Shown here one piece after another: positions 23,383 to 33,477 of a stretch of DNA of 64,000 nt. The stretch comes from Patiria miniata. Its lineage: Eukaryota > Echinodermata > Asteroidea > Valvatida > Asterinidae. Location of the stretch: positions 15,194,898 through 15,258,897 of the forward strand of contig NW_024037076.1 in assembly GCF_015706575.1 (NCBI RefSeq), given 5' to 3'. Made by a program: the position numbers and the translations under genes. Below the pieces are notes generated by a model. The model did not search any database. It was not told the DNA's origin and saw only the letters and a program-made list of their open reading frames with translations. Every line of letters starts with the position of its first letter. Positions within the stretch are counted from its first letter, which is position 1.

Positions 23383-23675
23383 TCTTCGTTGGCATACCGC
23401 AGAAAGTTGAGCCAGCTCAGCCAGACAGTCTCAACTACAGTGTGAATGTCGTGACTACCATCAAAGGTTACACTCATACCCAAGATATCACTTTCCTGAT
23501 GCAAGGGACTCTTGATGAAACCAACCAGTGTTATTGCCCCAGAGTCACTGTAGGGCATGATGAGTACCTTTTTATTTTGCGAGAGAATAGTTCTGCAAGT
23601 TTCCCAATCACAAATGGCTTTGTTGGATTATGGGCCGACCACAGTGCAACTTACAATAGCACCTGCAACTTGTAA
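23383..23675 (+). CDS. CCP-Ig-FIMAC-NTR gene, terminal exon: C345C/NTR domain
   Basis: The last coding exon, entered in phase 1 after acceptor TTTTAAATTGCAG, ends at TAA (23673-23675). With the cysteines from the preceding exon it forms an NTR-like domain: YSVNVVTTIKG and HTQDITFLMQG are the strand pattern, QCYCPRVTVGHDEYLFILR carries the C-x-C signature, and STCNL supplies the final Cys. C345C/NTR domains end complement C3/C4/C5, netrins, TIMPs, PCPEs and WFIKKN proteins. At about 115 residues over two exons it is on the short side. A degraded relative lies at 44200-44480 on the minus strand. Confidence 0.82.
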
Positions 23676-26597
23676 TTCCTTGGCCACATTCATTGTCCAT
23701 TCAAGTTTTGGCTATTTTGACCTTTAACCCCTTCAAGACCAGGAGTATCAACAGTGTCCAGTAAAATGATTTTAAATATGATTGAGGTTGTGTTGAATTT
23801 ATTGTGCATCAAATAGGTCAACAATGGGCACGCAAAAACACTGCTGCAGAACGCTTTTATACTATGTTTTTTTTTTATATCCATATAGACATTTCCCCAA
23901 AAATATGACGACGTCAGCCAAAGACACCTTAAATTGAGTACTTATAGCATGGTTGATGCTATAACCCATTCCTGGTGGTTAAAAGCCCATCACATGGCCG
24001 GTCTTATATGATAAAGACCGGTAAGCTGGTATTAAACACTTTTTCCAGTGTCACATAAAATTTGGACTCTATGAAATCCAGTGCCTTTTACGTTTTATTA
24101 GTTGAATGTTCACAATCCTCACATAGGCATGCACAATGGTAGCAGTGAGTCAGAATTTCTTAGTCCTAAATTCACAACGCACCACCCCAGTGGCATTCCG
24201 CCGCGCCAAGCTCCATAAAAGGAGGTGTTTACGACATACTCGTGAGCTGGACACTCCGTTATATAGCTAGAGTTATATAAGTATTGAAAAACATGAAATG
24301 AGCTTGTTGAAAAAAATCTTTGGAAATTTTGAATTGTTGACTTGTTTTGACTTTTCGACCGAAAAGTTTTTATCTTTTTAAATTTTTATGGTTTTTTTTA
24401 AATATTTTTATTTGCTTGGTCGGTATTAAACATCATGTTTAAGACCTGGTGGAGGCTGGATGCTGATAGTTACCCTTGCCTTTGACTCCAGTAATTATCA
24501 GCATCCATACCCCAATCAGTCTTAAATAGAGTGTTTAAAACCTCTGAAGCACACATTTATTCCAGTCTGGCTCCATAACTGTTTGCAAATGAGTTATTTT
24601 GGCTACCAAAATGCACTTTTATTCAAATTCACTTTTATTCGAATTCACCTCTGATTTTTTTTTTTCAATACAAGATACAAATAGTTAATCTTTTTTGTTT
24701 GAGTTTCAAGGGATGTTTCTACCATGTTGTATATTTTTTTAACAATATTACCTATTCAATAAGTTACCTCCACTTCATTTCGAAACTCAATAAATCTAAT
24801 TTCTTCAGGGGGAAAAATAACAAATAATATGATGAAGGAAATTTGCCAGTGGTTCTGTATACATGTAGTTGCTTGGATTCGCTGGCGATTTTCCTCTCAA
24901 TCAAGTGTCATAAACACTCTTTTTGTACAGTCAAAACCGGAAACGACAGGCAACTATTCATCCTTCCCCAAAAAAGGACATTTTTTATAAGAAGGAATTT
25001 TAATCAGGGAGATATTTTATAATGGGTTTGCCGTTTTTCGCTCACATATTTAGAAACACTGTTTTGGACGGCGCGGTATTATGTTATGGTTAGCTGAGCC
25101 AGTGAATAGTCATTTGAATGTGCTGTTCATCGGTTGCTATGTAACCATCCAGCACTCCATGTTTAAGAACCATTGAGTTTCAAGACAATGGGTCTTGGAT
25201 CTAGATAAGGCAATGTAAACATTTCCTGGATGTCCGCGCCTGCCTATACTTCGAGTTATCCGAGGGTAGTTTGTGGGCAAACATTCACAAACCCGGACCC
25301 GACTCGGCTGGGTCGTGGGTTCGAGTTCCACCTGGCTAAGCTTGTGAATTTCCTGCAAGCAGACAACGCTGAGTCATATACAGTGTTTATGACTATGTTG
25401 GCTAAGGACAACCCCCAATATAATACAGGACACTTTTAGTAAATATTGGTTTTTTATTTCAATTTTATGATTAAAGAGTATTTTAGGAGGTCAAATTTAG
25501 GAATGCACTTTTAGTAATAAACATCGCTTTGCCGAATACATGCACTGAAGGGAGCACAATTTTCTTACATGTAAATATAATTATACCAAAAATAGAGGTA
25601 TTTGTCTATTTTGATAACTTTAAGAGTGATTATTGTTTTTAAAAACGTTATGCGCCTAGGCCGTATCAAATGTCCCCCCCCCCGCTTCCCCAGGTCTGAT
25701 GTTGGGATTTGGTAACGTTTTTCATGCCCCAGGGTGGGGATTTTGGTCGCTCAAATTACATTGTTAACATTGGCGTACTACATGGAAAGACTAGTGTGCC
25801 CCACGTATGTATGTAGGGGCATGGTCGGGGATTGTTACTTTTGCCCGAGAGGTTGGGATTTCGTCACTTCAAAAGTGACCATCTCTTTGTCTTGGGTGGG
25901 GCAGCCCGGGGGGGGGGGGGGGGGGGGGGGGAAACAATTGATAACCGCATTACCATATTTTTGGCTGGTACCATATTTCAATAGGGGGCGCTGTTCAAAT
26001 TCGACGATTATTAACACCAGATTACAGAACGGTGTACCGTATTTTGAACAGGCGGACATAAGGCCAAAACAAAAATAATCTGTGTCTGGTCAGACCGAAG
26101 TTCCGGAATTGATGCGGCGACGCGTTTTTTTTCTTTTTTTTCTTTTTTCAAGTTTGAATTGTACAGACAAGGTGGGTACTATTTTGCTTTTTTGTGTCAT
26201 TATACATTGGTGTCCTCCATAATTTGCCTTGGTGAAATTTCCCCATTCCTTGGTGCTCCTTGGTACAAAAATTTGACGAGGTGCAGCAATAGAAGGCGCT
26301 GTTGTAGCTTCCGTGTTAATTGAAAGGAAGAAAAGGTTGACACGCATGATTAAAATTGACGCGCGCGCTGACCAGAGACCGAGTATTTTTTTTTTTGTTC
26401 TTTATATACCAGTATAATTTTTCGGGGATGTCACAGCAGGGGGGGGGGGGGGGGGTTGACTTATTTTTTAGGAATTTGTATGATAATTTTTTTTTTTTTT
26501 GACAGAGCCGGGGGGGGGGGGGGTTGACCCCCCAAACCCCCTTTCTGGATCTGCGCCTCAATTTATTAATCAGCGAATCTGTTCAAAAATTGCATCG
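23676..26597. other. 3' flank and intergenic DNA, no gene recognised
   Basis: This presumably begins with the 3' UTR of the NTR-ending gene. The first AATAAA is distant (24789). A tRNA-like B-box segment (GTGGGTTCGAGTTCCACC, about 25315-25332) suggests a SINE scrap. G/C homopolymers occur at 25673-25683 and 25910-25931, and repeat-like G-rich blocks at 26440-26455 and 26509-26523. Short ORFs over these tracts are glycine- or proline-rich artefacts. Confidence 0.5.
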
Positions 26598-26848
26598 GGT
26601 TCGTTAGTGTGACGTCACCTCAAGCTCTTTCTGCAGGATTGGAACCGGAAGTTAACGCAGCTCGAGCGTTTGTAGCCAATCTGGTTCGTTAGTGTGACGT
26701 CATCTCATTTCAACCATGCGTGCTATTCCTTCCTCCATGGTGTAGCATAGCACGAATAAAACCGGAAGTTAACGCACCTCGAGCGTTTATCCAATGGGCG
26801 CTAGTTATCAGTGGCGCGCACACGTGTATGACGTTTTTACTAACGACC
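26598..26848. mobile_element. nested or tandem MITE, relative of 5708-5842
   Basis: GGTTCGTTAGTGTGACGTCA occurs at 26598 and 26688, and the closing TGACGTTTTTACTAACGA near 26829-26846. Two GGAAGTTAACGCA internal blocks are present. One full copy appears inserted in, or duplicated onto, a partial copy. Confidence 0.6.
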
Positions 26849-26893
26849 AGATAGACCACGGCTTTCGCCATGGTCTATAACATTGACTATATG

Positions 26894-27935
26894 CAGCCAT
26901 GTGGTTGCGAAGGACGATTTCTAAGTTACGTTACACTTTATTTTGAAGAAACTACATGTGCACAGACATGTTGACAGGCGGGTGAAATCTTTGAATATTA
27001 ATTTCTCCCGTTTGGAAGACCGTATGCTCATGGAACTTTGAGAGATAATTTCCCTTGTAATGATCCAAGTAAGTGCTAAAAATCGTTGTGATATGTTCAT
27101 TATTTTTCGTTGAAATTGGAAAAATAGGCCTGGCTACGTGCATTTTTGAAAGTTGTAACAGTGGTGTTCGCAATACCTGCCAATCTTTTCAAGCCTCACG
27201 AATATTAATAAGGTTCCTACGGTGTGCAGTTAAAATTTGCATAAAAGCCTCCTTCACGAGTTATTTAATAAAATATGACCCATTTTGCTGGCTTCCGAAT
27301 TCCATTGGTCGATACCGAGACCCACGCCAAGTCACGGCGAGCTAGTGACGCTAATGAATATGCGATCGTCTTTGTGTTGCCGCCGGGCCGAAATCGGTCA
27401 ACCATAGCGCCTACCGCGTTATAGGATCTTTGCTAAAAAGCATGCACGTGTTGGTGAAAAAATCCTCGTCGAAATTTTCCTGGGAGATAGTTCAAGGTGT
27501 AAAACTGGCGTTTGCAAGAACAGATTAAGCGGAATTATGTTTAAATGATATAAGTGCATGTTCAACTACTCGTGAAATAACAAGTTGAGTAAATTCCTTG
27601 AAATTGAAATAAAAACCTAAATTTGGGGACGTCTTCGAATGATTTCTTCCAGACTTGAAGGTCAGCTTTACCAGAAACCAGTATTGACACTTCGGCATCG
27701 ATGACGATGATTTTTTTTTCACTGACATGAAGTTTAGATTTTTTTCTTCCGTTTTAATCGCAACCATACTGAGCATATTTTCTGAAAAACACAACGTTCA
27801 AAAGGCCATTTTTTTTGGGGGGGGGGGAATTACAATTTAACTGCTCTGTAATACAGCGTCTAATTAGTGCGTAATCTGAAGAGCTTTGCTTGACAACGGG
27901 CCGCGCCACGCTTCGCTTTCGCAACAACATGGCGG
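26894..27935. mobile_element. 1.04-kb TIR element, copy A
   Basis: It begins CAGCCATGTGGTTGCG and ends with a decayed complement. It aligns along its whole length with the reverse complement of 53016-54066, including a block around 27080-27180 with GATATGTTCATTATTTTTCG. No convincing coding sequence was seen. Confidence 0.7.
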
Positions 27936-28022
27936 TACACGCCGTCCGTTGGGACGAATATTTCAATGACACGTGATCAACGACCCACCAATCAGATCGG
28001 GATTTCTTCAGGTGCTGTATAA

Positions 28023-28188
28023 TTAACAATTGTTTACTGCTGTTATGTGGGATATGAGGCTTTGAACACCCAAGAGTAGGGACGCATAGCACCCGAGGCG
28101 AAGCCACTCTATGGTCCCGAGGGTGCTCAAAACGTCGTATCCCACATCACAACATTATATTGTTACATCACAGCAGTGTATTGTTAAG
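28023..28188. mobile_element. foldback MITE with GCATAGCACC core
   Basis: The left end TTAACAATTGTTTACTGCTG is mirrored by CAGCAGTGTATTGTTAA, and a second inner dyad (GTGGGATATGAGG) by CGTCGTATCCCAC. It is related to the smaller hairpin at 2787-2883. Confidence 0.6.
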
Positions 28189-28630
28189 TATACATATGTT
28201 AGTCCCTAGCCTAGCATGTCATTGAAGGGACAGGAATCATAATAACTCCACTATTGGGGGAGGAGAGGCCTAACTTTGGACCGCTCTATCTTCTATTCAT
28301 TATTTCTTTAAACTATTTAGTCAGTAGTTGTCAAATGACTGTTGTTTGAAATGTTAGTGTCGGGAAATGAAAATATGTGTTATACATGTTACATGTGTTT
28401 GGCTTCTTTATGTTGTTTTCTATCCTCAAGGATACATGGACTCATGAAGCTTTTCACAACCAAAATGAGCTGGTAATTGGTATGGCCTCCTGCCAGACCA
28501 CTGTCTCATTCTTGGGTCTAACCAAACCCTTTGTTTTAGAGAGATTTTCCCATGCCCATGTCTAGCTATTTTTGGTAGCAAGAATGTCACTTTCACTAGC
28601 TGTGGAGACAAATCAATTAAGGTTTGGAGG

Positions 28631-29935
28631 TTGTTGGGACCTGGAAGAAAACTTGCTGATCAGCAGATTCACCCAGGACTCCCTGAAACACTAGCCAATC
28701 AAAAAGTTTATATTCAAATTAATTCAGAAGGAAGGAGTAGTCAATTTAATATGTAGCCAATCGGCAAATGGATCGAAGTGTCCATCACCCAACTAAAGTG
28801 GGTATTTAAGGTCCCGCATCAGGGCCAAAAGACCAGTCTGCACCCACATCCAGCAGGCCACTGAAGCCAAGCCAATGTCGTAGCCATAGAGGGGTGAGTT
28901 CTTGTCTTGTTATTTTGAGTTGTAATTTCGAGACTTAGTTTCTAGTTGAGAGCTATTTGTGTTCTGTAGTTGTAATATTGATTGAAGTTCATTCTTATAT
29001 TTGGTGGTTCATGGTTTTAATCATTTGTTTGCATTTCTGTGCATGAAGTTATCTGCAGCTTGAGCCATTATTGTGTGAATAATTGTTGCACTTTTATTGA
29101 CTCGAACCATGCTCGAACTTAGAAATTTACAATAATAGGTTCGGCAGTCAACTTAAATTGATCATGTGAATTGAACATGTATCTTAATTAGTGTATCATT
29201 GATAATATTGTGGAACCATTTGTTCAAGCATTATGTCATTCTTTTGTATATAGCTTCCAGCTACACAACTGGAGTTGAAGTGATGTACATGTAGCTGTAC
29301 AGGCTGTTCTTTAACTTTATCCAGGTTAGCTCTTGATTCGTTGTGTTCTTGATCCACAATTAAATCCCAGATATTGAGTACTGTATTTTTGGAAACAATG
29401 TTTACTCAATTCCAATTCACAAGTCAAGGCAGTGTATTTATTTGATTCTGTTTTCCAAGTTGTGCTGTAGCTGATGCACTATGTTATTCTGATCTTATGG
29501 TACAGTCAATGTTTTGCTCCTGGTACTTTAAATACCTTGAATTAAGGACAAGGACAAATCTCTGTCTAGCCCAAACAGTGTTATGTAACCTGTCACATTC
29601 CATCTATTGAGCACCAGCTGATGTACTGTTTATAGTGTTTTGGTTACCAGTACTATGACCTTTGAACTGTGTGTTGTTGTCTATTGTACAATGACTGTAG
29701 TAGTAGTATTTTAAACCCATGTTTTGCATTATTTCTTAATGTACAGGGGTCCGTTGAAGACCGTCTGTCATGGATCGGTTGTAAATTCTGTCAAGGACCG
29801 TCCATTAACCGTCTGTAGAGTCCGTTAGACTCTAGGTTCATCGAATAAAAGTTCATCAGAGAGACATCGCAGAACTGTGTCGTTGTCCGTTAGTTGTTGT
29901 ATCTTGATCTCGAACCCTGCGTTCTAACGAATGCT
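28631..29935 (+). promoter_or_regulatory. candidate solo LTR or Pol II promoter region
   Basis: Two CCAAT boxes (28695, 28757) and a TATA-like TATTTAA (28803) precede a region that could be transcribed. A donor-like GGTGAGTTC is at 28899, and AATAAA lies at 29844. CCAAT, TATA and poly(A) signals in one 1.3-kb block would fit a solo LTR. The expected TG...CA ends and target duplication could not be confirmed. A host promoter for the downstream CISD3-like gene is the alternative. Confidence 0.3.
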
Positions 29936-30357
29936 AAACTAAATCCGCTGCGAGGATTATACGACATTAGTACATGTACATCTTTTAAGTGTTGCAGATA
30001 AGCTAATATGGAAGAGATTCGCATATAGCTATAGCTGGAACTTTTCCTCTGACGTGACTTAGACGGTGGTTTTCACTTTATTTTTTTTTTTGACCGATAT
30101 TTTCCATGTTCGTTCAAATATCAAAAACGCATCTAATGATATTTATCCTTTATGCAGCAAAGGATCCACTCAAATTAATTATGATCAAGTCGAATCAGAT
30201 AGATTTTTTTGTCGGTGAAACTCTGGGTGTCATAAGAATATCAGAAGGTACTTGCAGACAGAACTTGAAAAATGTGACTGTATGCGCATAATTTTAATAC
30301 AGGAAATCGCCTCTAGCTCTCCGGTATCACACGTACTCGATCAGGCGCGGTTCTACG

Positions 30358-30388
<31 letters not shown>

Positions 30389-30976
30389 AGGGGGCTGTGG
30401 GGGGGGGGGCTGTAGCCCCCCCCCCCCCATTTTTTTTTTGTCTAGCCCCCCCCCCAAATAAATTCCGTTAAAAAAAAATTGCATTAGCAAAAAGAAGGAT
30501 TGCGATGAACATGTGAACGGTCTCCTCCTAAAAGAAGAAATAGCCGTGACAAGGGTGCATTAGTTTATAGTGCAAGGGCGGATCCAGGAGGGGGGGGGGG
30601 GGCCAAAGGGGGCCATGCCCCCCCCCCAAAAAAACGAAACCATTTTTTTTTTTATGTGACATCGCAATAAAGGCAGGCAATGAGTACACCACCATCTTTT
30701 CCTCAAAAACAATTGGTTAAAGTGGTCAAAAAATTGCCTCAGATCGCACCACAGAGCATCTAGAATCCAAAAATTGTTCGGGGCCCTTAAGCGGGCCCCG
30801 AACCCCACGCCGTAATTTTTGGGACCTACTTTTTTGGGGGTCCAAAAATTGTTTTGGCCCCCCCACAAAAAAAATTGTGTTCTGGATCCGCCCTTGCTAT
30901 AGTGTGAATGATGTTAGGATTTTATTGGCGCTCCCCATTGAAAATATGGCATGAGCCCCCCCCCCCCCCCCCCCCA

Positions 30977-31007
<31 letters not shown>

Positions 31008-31830
31008 CCACCTATTGATTTTCGGAGGCCTAAGTGTCTGGAAAAAATAACCGGTCAACATTTCAGCACGCCTCCCTGAAAAAAATGTCTGCATCTACCG
31101 TGCTAGCCCCCCCCCCCCCCCCCAAATATTGGTTCTAGATTGCGCCTGCCCGGTTGCTATAATTCGTCACATCAGTGCGCGACATCGCGTACGTAGCTGC
31201 ATTCGGCTCAGCGAGAACATGTCTTGGACGCTGAATTCAGGCGCAATTCAAAACATGATTCAGCAACTTCTGATTTGAAATTGAGATCCTAGAATGCTGT
31301 TTTTCTCAGAATATACAGCTGAAGCTGAGCTGAAACTTTATCAGGTGAGTTGTTCAGTACCCTTCTTTAGATTTTGAGCACCGGCTTTTGTTGCTTCAAA
31401 CGAACAAAATGCACAAATTACAAATGATGGACTTTATTTTAAACAGCTGCAGCGAGATGTCTTTATAATAGGTAATGATAAATTACCTAGAATTCGAACG
31501 GAGGCGTTGACTAAAAGTAAAATAAACAATTGGGGGCGCCCTTTCAATCAACAATCGCCGACACAGCCGATGTTCGTTGAGCACACGTCTGCACAACTGA
31601 CCATCGGGCCTGAATTTGCTGGCTTACTGGACACGGTTTGAGTCAAGAGATGGCTGTTTCTGACCAAGCGAAAGAAAGGCTTTGTCCTGCGGTGTCTCAG
31701 GTATATTGTCTGCTGTAGCCCCATTCTACATACATGTTAATTGTTATTGTTCTGTCCACAGGATCGACTAGCAAACGTACGTAATTCCGTTTTGACCACG
31801 TTACCAAAATCACGGCAGAGACTCTTTACA
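29936..31830. other. intergenic repeats with long G/C homopolymers
   Basis: G/C runs are found at 30361-30388, 30402-30410, 30416-30428, 30590-30602, 30957-31005 and 31107-31123. No gene was recognised. ORFs across the runs read as poly-Gly or poly-Pro and are artefacts. The distal part (31150-31830) is unremarkable. Confidence 0.6.
30573..30896. mobile_element. MITE with CAAGGGCGGATCCAG terminal inverted repeats
   Basis: The left end CAAGGGCGGATCCAGGAGG and right end TTCTGGATCCGCCCTTG are complementary, enclosing 324 bp with G and C homopolymers just inside the ends. Inner dyad GGGGCCCTTAAGCGGGCCCC is also present. No coding sequence. Confidence 0.65.
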
Positions 31831-31839
31831 AAATACAAT

Positions 31840-32326
31840 GTAGGCCTATTTATACATAGGCTACTCCTAGAACTATGATGAAGAACCCCGCAAAATTGTT
31901 TGTAGCACAAAACACTAATTAAGTACAAACACGTCCACAGAACCGCTGCACAGTTTGCCCCCAAACTCCGTCATGTCTGTACTACACCTCATGACATACT
32001 CACGGTACTCCGAGCGAACCGAAAATCATCGCTGGATCATGCGTGCACGTTTCAAGTGTCAGGTTGGCTCAGTGCGGAAAGGGCATATTTTTCATCATTT
32101 TAGCCAAAAAAATGACAAAATCCAGCGATGTTTGTTCTGCGCATATTACGTGAGTATGTCATGAGGTGTAGTACGGAGTTTTGGGGCAAACTGTGCAGCG
32201 GTTCTGTGGGAAATGTCTGCATTTTGATGGACGTTTTTGTACTTAATTAGTGTTTTGTGCTACAAACAATTTTGCAGGGTTCTTCATCTACATAGTTCTA
32301 GGAGAAGTAGGCCTATACATAGGCCC
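31840..32326. mobile_element. foldback element, about 490 bp with 200-bp arms
   Basis: Left arm (31840-32035) and right arm (32125-32326) are reverse complements, sharing words such as CTCATGACATACTCACG and CTAATTAAGTACAAAC. Outer ends carry GTAGGCCTAT...ATAGGC dyads. The 90-bp loop shows no coding sequence. Confidence 0.75.
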
Positions 32327-32833
32327 AAGCCCAGACAGGGCTCTGGAGTGCTCTGAAATGTGCAAAACTAAATCAGGCCCACTTTACTCACAGTTTAGCC
32401 AGCAAGTTTCTCCAAAAATTCTACTGGGGCAAAGAAAATGTCCTCAGTATTTCACCAACCAAGTTTGCAGACCAAATTCAATTTTTAAAGGAGACATTTC
32501 TTCAATATTTTACACATGAGAGGGAAGTCAACTGATTTCAAAATGGGGCTAAATACTAGACTGGTACATGTCCAACCATGGTCCAACTATTTGAAAAGAC
32601 TGACCTCTTCATTCGGTGTCAATAGTCTGGTGGCTTGACTATGGAGAAATGTGTAGTAAATTGAGACTAGTTCCCGCTTCATGCCACATGTTTCTTAAAT
32701 TCTTTTGGCATGGTTGATTGATACAATACTGAAGTTGTGTTGGACTGGTTGTTTTAGGTGCCAGTCTATTTTCTTGTTTTGCATTGGGACTCTCATACAC
32801 AGTATTGAGAGTCCCAAATTTTCGGACTAGCCC

Positions 32834-32881
32834 AAGCCCCTACCACTACTGGTTAATATTAACCAGTAGTGGTAGGAGCTT
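32834..32881. repeat. near-perfect 48-bp palindrome
   Basis: Bases 839-876 of the 32-kb block (32839-32876) form a perfect 38-bp palindrome centred on TTAATATTAA. Pairing extends to 32834 and 32881 with one mismatch. There is no loop, so it could extrude as a cruciform. Confidence 0.9.
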
Positions 32882-32984
32882 ATGTATGTTTTGTCAAGTC
32901 TCTGCTGTGATTTTGGTATTTGGAAAGAATGTAGTTTCAAAGACGCCGGAACAATGCTGCAACCTGACGCCACTTCCGTGATTG

Positions 32985-33325
32985 TGTACAAAGTCTATGG
33001 AGAGTCAAGACAATTTTCTTTATTTCCTTAGAACAAATTCGGAAATGTTTTTCAGTCCCGGATTCGTGTCTTTTTAAAACACATTTGCAATGACTGACCG
33101 TGCTTTAATCAGTTTTAATGAGATGATACTTTTGACATTGTTTGATATGAAGAAAAACTGGCAAGAATATAGTGATCCAGACGACACTTCAGCAGTTGTC
33201 TACAAAGCCTATGGAGAGTCAAGAAAATTTTAGTTTCAAAGTTTCATGTATTTCCTAACAAAATTTCTTAGTCCCAGATTCATGTTTTTCAACATTTTTG
33301 CATTATCTGACCTGCATTGATATGA
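32985..33325. repeat. diverged tandem repeat, about 215-bp period
   Basis: CTATGGAGAGTCAAGA followed by TTTATTTCCTTA...CAGTCCCGGATTC (32994-33105) is repeated in diverged form at 33207-33320. No coding sequence. Confidence 0.55.
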
Positions 33326-33477
33326 TTTGAAGAGAAAAGTAACGTCACGTTGCAATACTCTATAAAAAAAACCAATTAAAAAGTGGCTACAGTTTGCATT
33401 ATTTTTTCCAGGTAGGCCTATTTTTGTCGTCTTTGGCTTTGCCGTGGCCACTTTTGGAGTTGGTAGTCCGAGTAAAT

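Noticed and set aside
24789..24794. AATAAA as poly(A) signal of the NTR-ending gene
   Set aside because: It is 1.1 kb past the stop in AT-rich sequence; without transcript ends the assignment would be a guess.
30252..31094. Gly/Pro-rich ORFs across homopolymers (also at 25835, 35308, 38808, 40298, 45304)
   Set aside because: The coding is simple translation of G or C runs inside repeats, with no domain or splice support.
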